This document shows positions 1-6,253 of a stretch of DNA of 29,687 bases, one piece after another. The number at the start of each line of letters is the position of its first letter. Positions within the stretch are counted from its first letter, which is position 1. The stretch spans positions 1 to 29,687 of the forward strand of contig CAJXBY010000008.1 of assembly GCA_913051905.1 (NCBI GenBank). Reading direction: 5' to 3'. The position numbers and the translations under genes were made by a program. A model generated the notes under the pieces. It did no database searches and was not told the DNA's origin. It saw only the letters and a program-made list of their open reading frames with translations. This stretch comes from an uncultured Gammaproteobacteria bacterium (lineage in GTDB: Bacteria; Pseudomonadota; Gammaproteobacteria; Arenicellales; UBA868).

Positions 1-2
1 AT

Positions 3-89
3 CAGGACTTCCTTGGTCAGGAGGGCGATCTAACGGACTTCGAGTTGGAGATGATTAGTGGGGGTAGGGGCCATCAACGCGGCTGCTAA
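3..89 (+). CDS. C-terminal end of a double-glycine leader peptide (bacteriocin/RiPP-like precursor), truncated by window edge
   Basis: The reading frame is open from the window edge and stops at TAA 87-89. Its last 20 codons before the stop include DLTDFELEMISGG followed by RGHQRGC. The pattern L-[ST]-x-x-E-L-x-x-[IV]-S-G-G is the consensus of leaders cut by C39-peptidase ABC exporters, as in the colicin V and microcin families. Seen directly: the motif and the stop. Inferred: export and cleavage after Gly-Gly. A seven-residue product would be very short. The G-rich tract right after the leader (60-70) is followed by a protein-like +1 frame, so this may be a frameshifted precursor. It could also be the tail of an unrelated protein. 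No exporter or modifying enzyme is visible in the window. Confidence 0.32.
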   Translation, partial: QDFLGQEGDLTDFELEMISGGRGHQRGC

Positions 90-159
90 CCCATACATCT
101 TCCAGCGCTCGGCTCTCCAGGGCGTGCCAGTGGATTCGAAGGCGGTGGGCGCAAAATGA
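58..159 (+). CDS. 33-residue small peptide overlapping the leader-peptide frame (+1 frame)
   Basis: A GTG start at 58 has a GGAG Shine-Dalgarno at 47-50, with 7-base spacing. It opens a short frame ending at TGA 157-159. The peptide is Gly/Ala rich at its start (GVGAINAAANPYIFQ), lacks cysteine, and ends in VPVDSKAVGAK. It begins inside the codons for the ISGG of the overlapping leader frame. Two readings are possible. It may be an independent overlapping gene. Alternatively, it may be the true core of the leader peptide, displaced by a single-base indel (or a programmed shift) in the G tract at 60-70. Its TGA overlaps the next ATG as ATGA. No known family was recognised. Confidence 0.28.
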   Translation: MGVGAINAAANPYIFQRSALQGVPVDSKAVGAK

Positions 160-212
160 TCTGGATCATCCTTGCTGTAGTCATAGTTGTAGTCATGGCT
201 GATCGGCTGTAG
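156..212 (+). CDS. 18-residue hydrophobic micropeptide, coupled to the upstream small ORF
   Basis: ATG 156-158 overlaps the TGA of the preceding 33-residue frame (ATGA), a classic coupling arrangement. The product MIWIILAVVIVVVMADRL is a single predicted membrane segment with a short charged tail. Half of the hydrophobic stretch is encoded by a repeated octamer-like DNA motif, so low-complexity sequence alone could produce it. There is no separate strong Shine-Dalgarno. If real it could be an immunity, toxin or leader micropeptide. No family can be assigned. Confidence 0.18.
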   Translation: MIWIILAVVIVVVMADRL

Positions 213-218
213 TCATGG
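176..218 (+). repeat. Three copies of TGTAGTCAT
   Basis: The nonamer TGTAGTCAT occurs at 176, 188 and 208, and copies two and three are followed by GG. The first two lie in the hydrophobic micropeptide frame (Val-Val-Ile / Val-Val-Met). The third covers its stop codon. The array looks like a short local duplication and is too irregular to be called an iteron set. Confidence 0.5.
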
Positions 219-398
219 TAGCCAAAACGGTTGCCGTTTCATTCAGTGGACCCCGCCATCAAATACAACGGTATAGCCGGCTTGCCGATACTTTTCAGGT
301 GCGGAACCGAAGTTAAGGCGCCGGTCTGGCGATCGGCTGTCACGGATCGCGGCTGGCAGGGTGCAAGAGCACGCTGGAACCTGTCATCCAGGTTGGTT

Positions 399-1382
399 AT
401 GCTTGGACTGATGGATCATGATCTGACGACACTTGAGGAGATTCGCACGGCCAGGGCCGCTTTGCCCGAGGTTGTTCGTCGCACCCCGATACTGCCGTTG
501 GCGCCCGAGGTCAGTGATACGGGTCACGAAGTATTGCATCTCAAAGCGGAAAATTTGCAGGTCACGGGAGCCTATAAGGTGCGTTCAGCGTTCAATGTAC
601 TGAACAGCCTGAGCGATGCTGAGCGGCGTCAAGGGGTTGTGATGGCCTCGTCGGGGAATTTTGCCCAAGCTTTTGCATTTGCTGGGGCAACGTTAGGGGT
701 ATCCATCGTCGTGGTTATGCTCGATCAGACCAGCCCCTACAAAATTGCTGCGACACGAGACCTGGGTGCGGAGGTCGTGTTCTGCGGCAATGACGCACTG
801 AACCGCCAGCCGAAGGTCGAGGAGGTCTCCCGCGACCGGTCAATGACCGGAATCGATACCTGGGAGTACCGGCCGGTGATCGCAGGCCACGCAAGCATCG
901 GTCTTGAAATCGTCGAGGACCTTCAGGGTGTCCAGCAGGTTCTGGTGCCGGTGTCCAGCGGGGGGCTCGCTGCCGGTGTCGCCAGTGCTGTCAAACTGAG
1001 GGCACCGAATGTGCAGGTTGTCGGCGTCCAGCCCGAGAATGCCAACGCGTATTACTTGTCCCGCCAGGCAGGCAAACCGGTGACGCTTTCAAAATGGGAC
1101 TCGATCGCAGACGGATTGTCGGCCCGTTATCCGGGCACTTTTCCGTTCCATCACCTACAGGCCTATATGGATGACGTAGTTCTTGTCTCAGAGAAGGAGA
1201 TTGCCCAAGCGACCCGGAGTGTGCTTTTTCGCGGCAAGTTGCTGGTTGAACCGGCTGGGGCAGTTGCAGCCGCCGGGTATCTTTCAGCTAAAGTCGACCG
1301 GTCTCTCATAACCGTAGCCGTCGCGACAGGCGGCAACCTGACCGAAGACACGTTGAATCGCCTGTTGGAGATGTCAGCGTAA
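399..1382 (+). CDS. PLP-dependent threonine/serine dehydratase-like protein (fold type II)
   Basis: Predicted to deaminate a beta-hydroxy amino acid (threonine, serine or a relative) to the 2-oxo acid in the cytoplasm. The protein is about 327 residues, the size of catabolic dehydratases that lack the regulatory ACT domain of IlvA. Seen: the PLP-lysine segment TGAYKVRSAFN with Lys60, the substrate/cofactor loop ASSGNFAQ (83-90), the phosphate-binding loop VSSGGLAAG (185-193), and a C-terminal VATGGNLT. Most relatives have S-F-K at the lysine and GGGGL in the glycine loop; here they are A-Y-K and SSGGL, so substrate may differ. The frame is open back to 231, but family alignment starts near MDHDLTTLEEIR. 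ATG 399 has AGG upstream; ATG 411 is an alternative. The serine-hydrolase gene follows after 28 bases. Racemase or 3-hydroxyaspartate dehydratase activity is also possible. Confidence 0.82.
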   Translation: MLGLMDHDLTTLEEIRTARAALPEVVRRTPILPLAPEVSDTGHEVLHLKAENLQVTGAYKVRSAFNVLNSLSDAERRQGVVMASSGNFAQAFAFAGATLGVSIVVVMLDQTSPYKIAATRDLGAEVVFCGNDALNRQPKVEEVSRDRSMTGIDTWEYRPVIAGHASIGLEIVEDLQGVQQVLVPVSSGGLAAGVASAVKLRAPNVQVVGVQPENANAYYLSRQAGKPVTLSKWDSIADGLSARYPGTFPFHHLQAYMDDVVLVSEKEIAQATRSVLFRGKLLVEPAGAVAAAGYLSAKVDRSLITVAVATGGNLTEDTLNRLLEMSA

Positions 1383-1410
1383 ATCGCTTCGGAACAGGTA
1401 GCCTTGATGC

Positions 1411-2565
1411 TTGAGTACTTCCTGGGCGTTCTTCAGCCAAGCAGTCCGCTTGTCAATTCACGCTGAAATTCCGCCCCGGGCCGGGGTCTGGCAGAGTGCC
1501 TCGCCTGCGCAAGTCGGCTTTGAGGAGAACGGAGTCGGCGCAGCTGTAAATTTTGCCCTAGAAAATGAAACAGACTGGTCACCCGACCTGTTTGAACAAA
1601 AGGCCATAGTCGGTGATGAACCACCGCCCTGGAATGAGATTCTGGGGCCTCTCAAGCCCCGCGGCGGGCCTTCGGGTGTAATAGTGAGTAAGGGGAAGAT
1701 CCTCGCGGAGTGGGGTAACCCTGACCGGATCGATACGACGTTCAGCGCAACCAAGAGTTATATCGCACTGTGCGCCATCGTGGCCCTTAAACTGGGGTTG
1801 ATTAGAGACCTCGATGACTGCTTGCGTGATTACGGCCTCTGCAGTCATTTTGAGGCGCCGCAAAACCGGGCAATCAGCTGGCGACACCTGTTACAGCAGA
1901 CCAGCGAGTGGGAGGGTACGTTGTGGACAAAACCGGACCAGGTTGATCGAAACCGTCACGTCGGCCCTGGTGCCCGGGACTCGGTGAAAGGAAGTCCGCG
2001 GAAGCTGAAATCGCCCGGGAGGTATTGGGAGTACAACGACATTCGAGTCAACCTGGCTGCCTTATGCCTGACCCTGCTGTTTGGGCGTTCACTGGAAGAG
2101 GTTCTACGTGAACACATCATGGATCCTATTGGGGCCAGCCGGTCCTGGGAATGGTACGGTTACCGAAACAGCTGGGTAGAGGTTCAGGGTCAGAGAGTGC
2201 CGTCTGTGTCCGGCGGGGCACATTGGGGGGGTGGGCTCTGGATCAGCACGCTGGACCATGCACGGATGGGACTACTGGTTTCCCGGGGAGGACGTTGGGG
2301 TGAGACTGAGGTGTTGCCCAGTGAACTGATTCACGAGCTTTTTGTTCCCTGTGACATCAATCCGAATTATGGGTTCCTGTGGTGGCTTAATACTGATAGC
2401 GCAATGTTTTCCAATGCGCCGGAGTCCAGTGTCTTCGCCTACGGTGCCGGGGCCAATTATGTCTGGGTCGATTCACCCCGCGATCTGGTCGCCGTGGTGC
2501 GCTGGATAGATCCTGATTCCATGGATGGGTTCATCGCCAGAGTCATGTCTGCTGTACCACCTTGA
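1411..2565 (+). CDS. Serine hydrolase of the beta-lactamase / class C family
   Basis: A beta-lactamase-fold serine hydrolase, probably an esterase or amidase such as family VIII esterases or 6-aminohexanoate-dimer-hydrolase-type enzymes. The length of about 384 residues is normal. Seen: the nucleophile motif SATK (Ser112, Lys115), the second-box tyrosine in YWEYND (Tyr208), a C-terminal strand/box region containing GGAHWGGGLW, and YGAGANYVWVDSPRDLVAVVRW. No signal peptide is apparent, suggesting a cytoplasmic enzyme rather than a secreted beta-lactamase. The start is uncertain: an in-frame TGA lies at 1405, so the frame can open only at TTG 1411 or at TTG 1450. A separate ATG at 1407 gives just 19 codons in another frame. 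It lies 28 bases after the dehydratase and converges, with only 6 bases between, on the oxygenase gene. Confidence 0.85.
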   Translation: MSTSWAFFSQAVRLSIHAEIPPRAGVWQSASPAQVGFEENGVGAAVNFALENETDWSPDLFEQKAIVGDEPPPWNEILGPLKPRGGPSGVIVSKGKILAEWGNPDRIDTTFSATKSYIALCAIVALKLGLIRDLDDCLRDYGLCSHFEAPQNRAISWRHLLQQTSEWEGTLWTKPDQVDRNRHVGPGARDSVKGSPRKLKSPGRYWEYNDIRVNLAALCLTLLFGRSLEEVLREHIMDPIGASRSWEWYGYRNSWVEVQGQRVPSVSGGAHWGGGLWISTLDHARMGLLVSRGGRWGETEVLPSELIHELFVPCDINPNYGFLWWLNTDSAMFSNAPESSVFAYGAGANYVWVDSPRDLVAVVRWIDPDSMDGFIARVMSAVPP

Positions 2566-2571
2566 TCTCAT

Positions 2572-3582
2572 TCAACGGTCCGATGTGGAGTCTGATTGGG
2601 TGGCCAATTCCCGCCGGTAGGCATAGTTTCGGTCAAAGCGGGACATAAGATAGTCGCCGTAATGAACCGCCTTTGATTCGCTCGGCGTGTCGTCTCCATG
2701 CACCAGAGATTCGACCCACGTGTCGTAATTCGGATCGAAAAAGAACGCAGCAGAGTAGCGTTCGGTAGTACTCAGAGTGACTCGGTGTGGAGTAGACGGC
2801 CAGCGACCGCCTGACCACAAAGACAAAATATCGGCAACGTTCAGTACGAATGTATGGGGTTGTGGTTCGACCGCCAGCCAGATTCCGTTTGGCTGGCGCA
2901 CTTCCAGTCCCTGCCTGGCGTCTTGTGCTACGAGGGTGATGAACCCGTGATCGGTGTGTGGTGCAGTCCCGTAGGCGTCCTGCAGGCCAGTTTGGCTGAC
3001 GGAAGGATACCTTAACAGACGCAGAAAAACGGTCGGATCGGTGAAATGACGGTCAAACACTGTCGATTCCTCACCGAGAGCCCGTGCGAGATGCCGCATA
3101 ATCTGGCGAGACAGTTTCTCCAATGCCTGATAATAGGACTCTACAACGACTCTGAACGGTTCTCCGAGGTCGCGGGGCCACTGGTTGGGTCCGAAAACAG
3201 CGTTCCCCCAGCGGGAGTGCGAAGGATCGACAGGCTGCATGACCATGAAAGATTCAGAATGATTCGGGCTTCGGGGTTTTTCAATTGACGAGGTGACCAG
3301 GGTGCTGGACTGGTTGCTGATATAGCCGCGGTGATACCGGTTGATTTGAACAGATTGTTTTTGCGCGTCGGTTTGGGCGTGGAACTCTCGGTTGGCCCGT
3401 AAAAGATTCTCGATCGTCTGACCTTGTACGCCATGGCCGGTGATATAACAGAAGCCTGAAGCCGACAGTGCCCTGTCGAGATTTCGCGCGATGGCATGAT
3501 TGTCCGGTCGGCACTCTCCGACATGAAGATCGATGATGGGCAGCGAAGAGCTTGAAGGCATCGGTACGGAGGCAGGCGGCAT
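2572..3582 (-). CDS. Fe(II)/2-oxoglutarate-dependent oxygenase, isopenicillin N synthase family
   Basis: A non-haem iron oxygenase of the IPNS/2OG-Fe(II) superfamily. Seen: the N-terminal DIOX_N-type segment LPIIDLHV and GFCYITGHGV; the first metal ligands in PHTDHGFITLVAQD (H-x-D); the distal His in STPHRVTLS; and RYSAAFFFDPN, with the Arg that binds the 2-oxoglutarate carboxylate in this family. The facial triad is complete, so the enzyme should be active. The substrate is unknown; family members hydroxylate, desaturate or close rings on amino acids, peptides and purines. The start is uncertain: GTG 3621, ATG 3582 and ATG 3561 are all in frame without a convincing ribosome site, and the conserved part begins just after 3561. 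It is divergent from queA across about 140 bases and convergent with the serine hydrolase. Confidence 0.85.
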   Translation of the reverse strand: MPPASVPMPSSSSLPIIDLHVGECRPDNHAIARNLDRALSASGFCYITGHGVQGQTIENLLRANREFHAQTDAQKQSVQINRYHRGYISNQSSTLVTSSIEKPRSPNHSESFMVMQPVDPSHSRWGNAVFGPNQWPRDLGEPFRVVVESYYQALEKLSRQIMRHLARALGEESTVFDRHFTDPTVFLRLLRYPSVSQTGLQDAYGTAPHTDHGFITLVAQDARQGLEVRQPNGIWLAVEPQPHTFVLNVADILSLWSGGRWPSTPHRVTLSTTERYSAAFFFDPNYDTWVESLVHGDDTPSESKAVHYGDYLMSRFDRNYAYRRELATQSDSTSDR

Positions 3583-3721
3583 GTTGGATGCAGTGATGGA
3601 ATCAGATAATGAACGGTGCACTTGAACGCTACAAATCAGAGCATGACATGGTCCCTACAACGAAGCAAACTTCTACAGAGGCGTCAATCTGGATCAGTGT
3701 CGTCTGGCTGGGAAGTCATCT

Positions 3722-4771
3722 GTGACTGAAATGCTGGCCCAGGATTTCGAATATGACCTGCCTGAGCACCTGATCGCCCAACACCCTCCGCCCGAACGCT
3801 CGGGGAGCCGATTGCTGGTTGTTCCTGCGACCGATACGGCTCTCCATGACCTTAAGTTCAAAGATCTACCCGAAGTACTACTACCTGGAGATCTTCTGGT
3901 TTTTAATGACACCCGCGTGATCAAGGCACGCCTGTATGCAAGAAAATCCGGGACCGGTGGTGCCGTAGAGATACTGATTGAACGTCAGTTGGGTGATTTC
4001 AGGTGTCTGGCTCAGGTAGGGTCCAGTAAACCGGTAAGGACAGGGGCAAGACTCGTAACAGCAGGAGGGCGGATACTCGAAGTCGAAGCAACGGTTGAGG
4101 GATTCAAATCTCTGCTTTCGTTGCACAAGGTGCCGCTGCGCAAAATTCTCGATGAGGAAGGCGGGGTACCCCTCCCGCCGTATATCAAGCGTAAAGCTGA
4201 AAATCACGACGGGCATCGTTATCAGACCGTGTACGCTCGAAAGCCGGGTGCAGTGGCGGCACCCACTGCAGGGTTACATTTTGATCACTCCCTGCTGGCC
4301 CGTTTTAAAGCGCGGGGCATCAATTCCGCATTCATCACGCTGCATGTAGGGGCCGGCACCTTTCAGCCGTTACGCAGTGAACGCATAGAATGTCACACTA
4401 TGCACAAAGAATGGATGTCGGTTGATCAGCAGATCGTAGAGGCGGTCGGCAGAACCCGACAGGCTGGAGGGCGGGTTGTCGCTGTGGGTACGACTGTGGC
4501 GCGGGCGCTGGAAAGTGCGGCTCAGTCCGGCACCCTTGAGCCTCTTGAAGGGGATACTGGAATCTTTATAACGCCCGGATTCCGTTTCCGGGTGCTGGAC
4601 CTGCTGGTCACAAACTTTCACCTGCCCCGCTCGAGCCTGTTGATCATGGTCAGTGCATTTGCGGGCAGGAAAAAGATTCTCGATGCCTACCGGCATGCAG
4701 TCAGCCAGAACTATCGCTTCTACAGCTATGGGGATGCGATGCTGCTTGAAAGAGAAAGTGTCGACCGGTGA
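3722..4771 (+). CDS. queA: S-adenosylmethionine:tRNA ribosyltransferase-isomerase QueA
   Basis: Transfers and isomerises the ribosyl group of S-adenosylmethionine onto preQ1 at tRNA position 34, forming epoxyqueuosine. The product is 349 residues, as usual. Seen: the opening FEYDLPEHLIAQHPPPERSGSRLL, then DLLVFNDTRVIKARL, YQTVYARKPGAVAAPTAGLHF, TLHVGAGTFQP, VTNFHLPRSSLLIMVSAFAG and the terminal YRFYSYGDAMLL, all diagnostic. The GTG at 3722 is preferred over ATG 3731 because GGGAAG sits about seven bases upstream of it. Its TGA overlaps the GTG of tgt (GTGA), so the two steps of queuosine synthesis are translationally coupled. Confidence 0.97.
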   Translation: MTEMLAQDFEYDLPEHLIAQHPPPERSGSRLLVVPATDTALHDLKFKDLPEVLLPGDLLVFNDTRVIKARLYARKSGTGGAVEILIERQLGDFRCLAQVGSSKPVRTGARLVTAGGRILEVEATVEGFKSLLSLHKVPLRKILDEEGGVPLPPYIKRKAENHDGHRYQTVYARKPGAVAAPTAGLHFDHSLLARFKARGINSAFITLHVGAGTFQPLRSERIECHTMHKEWMSVDQQIVEAVGRTRQAGGRVVAVGTTVARALESAAQSGTLEPLEGDTGIFITPGFRFRVLDLLVTNFHLPRSSLLIMVSAFAGRKKILDAYRHAVSQNYRFYSYGDAMLLERESVDR

Positions 4772-5883
4772 AATTTAGGGTTACTGCAAAAGATGGCAAT
4801 GCCCGCCGGGGCAGCTTGACCCTGGCACGTGGTGTGGTGGAAACCCCGGTGTTCATGCCGGTCGGTACGGGCGGTGCGGTCCGTACTGTTACGCCGGAAG
4901 AAGTCGCGGAAAGTGGCGCCCGGGTCATTCTAGGTAACACCTTTCATCTGATGCTGCGTCCCGGCGCGGAAGTGATTCGGGCGCATGACGGTCTGCATAA
5001 ATTCATGCATTGGTCTGGGCCGATCCTGACAGATTCAGGTGGCTTTCAGGTCTGGAGTCTTGCAGACCCCCGAGATATCTCTGAACAGGGGGTTACCTTC
5101 CGTTCTCCATTCGACGGCTCAAAGATCTTTCTTGGTGCCGAGGAATCGATGTCGGTGCAGCAGACTCTAGGCTCGGATATTGCTATGGTCTTTGATGACT
5201 GCACGCCCTATCCGGCAACGCACCAAAATGCTCGAGAATCAATGGAGCGGTCATTGCGCTGGGCAAGGCGTTGTCGGGATGCACACAGCAGCGATCAACA
5301 GGTGCTCTTCGGGATTGCGCAAGGGGGTATTTATCCGGACCTGCGCGTCCGCTCGCTCGAAGTGCTGGAAGAAATCGGTTTTGATGGCTATGCCTTGGGC
5401 GGTCTTTCCGTGGGTGAGCCGACCGACCAGATGCACAGCGTGCTGGGGCAGGTCACACCCCAGATGCCTGATGAAGCTCCCCGTTATCTTATGGGTGTTG
5501 GGAGACCTGAGGACATCCTGGTGGGCGTGCGATCGGGAATCGATCTTTTCGATTGTGTGTTGCCGACCCGTAATGCCCGAAACGGTTGGCTCTATACCCG
5601 TCGTGGTATCGTCAGGCTGAAAAATTCCGCTCACCGGACCGACACGCGACCAGTTGAAGAAGACTGCGGTTGTCCTGCCTGCCGCCACTACAGCCGAAGC
5701 TATCTTCGTCATCTGTTTGCGACGGGCGAGACCCTCGGCAAGCGGCTTTGTACGTTGCACAACCTGTGGTTTTTTGGGGCCTTCATGGAAGATATCCGGT
5801 GCGCGGTGGACTCTGGAACCTTGGAGACATTCAGCGAGGCCTTCCTCGACGGTTACATCGAGAGGGGCACGAATGTGGCATAA
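4768..5883 (+). CDS. tgt: Queuine tRNA-ribosyltransferase (tRNA-guanine transglycosylase)
   Basis: Exchanges guanine 34 for preQ1 in tRNAs with GUN anticodons, the step before QueA. The product is 371 residues. Seen: the general base and substrate site LTDSGGFQVWSL (Asp89), recognition loop GLSVGEP, nucleophile segment GIDLFDCVLPTRNARNG (Asp262), and the zinc site Cys300, Cys302, Cys305 with His331 (CGCPAC...LHN). All key residues are intact. The start is GTG 4768, overlapping the queA stop. yajC follows after 36 bases, the order seen in most gammaproteobacteria. Confidence 0.98.
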   Translation: MKFRVTAKDGNARRGSLTLARGVVETPVFMPVGTGGAVRTVTPEEVAESGARVILGNTFHLMLRPGAEVIRAHDGLHKFMHWSGPILTDSGGFQVWSLADPRDISEQGVTFRSPFDGSKIFLGAEESMSVQQTLGSDIAMVFDDCTPYPATHQNARESMERSLRWARRCRDAHSSDQQVLFGIAQGGIYPDLRVRSLEVLEEIGFDGYALGGLSVGEPTDQMHSVLGQVTPQMPDEAPRYLMGVGRPEDILVGVRSGIDLFDCVLPTRNARNGWLYTRRGIVRLKNSAHRTDTRPVEEDCGCPACRHYSRSYLRHLFATGETLGKRLCTLHNLWFFGAFMEDIRCAVDSGTLETFSEAFLDGYIERGTNVA

Positions 5884-5919
5884 TCGGGCGCTTTTCCAGT
5901 TTAGACCGGGGAATCCCCA

Positions 5920-6243
5920 ATGAGTTTCCTGATATCAGATGCATGGGCACAGGGCGGCGAAGGCGGTAGCGGATTGCTCAGCCTGGCGCCGCTTGTCATC
6001 ATCTTCGTTCTTTTTTACTTCCTGCTGATACGACCCCAGCAGAAGCGGGCAAAACAGCACAAGGAAATGGTAGCGTCGATCAAGAAAGGTGACGATGTCG
6101 CCACCAACGGCGGTCTGTTGGGACGAGTGATTGACCTGGATGACAATTTCGTCACCCTGGAGATCGCCAAGGGCGTCAACGTGAAAGTGCAGCGACCGTC
6201 GATCGCCCAGATGATACCCAAGGGCGTAGCTGACTCCGCCTGA
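5920..6243 (+). CDS. yajC: Sec translocon accessory subunit YajC
   Basis: A small inner-membrane partner of SecD and SecF. The 107 residues comprise a short periplasmic N-terminus (SDAWAQGGEGG), one membrane helix around residues 18-38 (LLSLAPLVIIFVLFYFLLIRP), then the hallmark RPQQKRAKQHKEM and a cytoplasmic beta-rich domain (GDDVATNGGLLGRV). It starts at ATG 5920 and is followed 10 bases later by secD. Confidence 0.96.
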   Translation: MSFLISDAWAQGGEGGSGLLSLAPLVIIFVLFYFLLIRPQQKRAKQHKEMVASIKKGDDVATNGGLLGRVIDLDDNFVTLEIAKGVNVKVQRPSIAQMIPKGVADSA

Positions 6244-6253
6244 CAGTCCGCTA

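Noticed and set aside
231..398. 56-codon N-terminal extension of the dehydratase
   Set aside because: The family begins at about residue MDHDLTTLEEIR; the extension starts with TTG and shows no targeting signal or domain.
1407..1466. 19-codon ATG frame (MLEYFLGVLQ...) before the serine hydrolase
   Set aside because: Too short, no family, and overlaps the likely hydrolase start; cannot be told from chance.
3622..3721. Divergent promoters between the oxygenase gene and queA
   Set aside because: TTGAAC and, on the other strand, TTGACG were seen, but neither has a credible -10 at normal spacing.
5251..5760. Antisense reading frame of 169 codons opposite tgt
   Set aside because: Complement of conserved tgt codons, with no protein family features.
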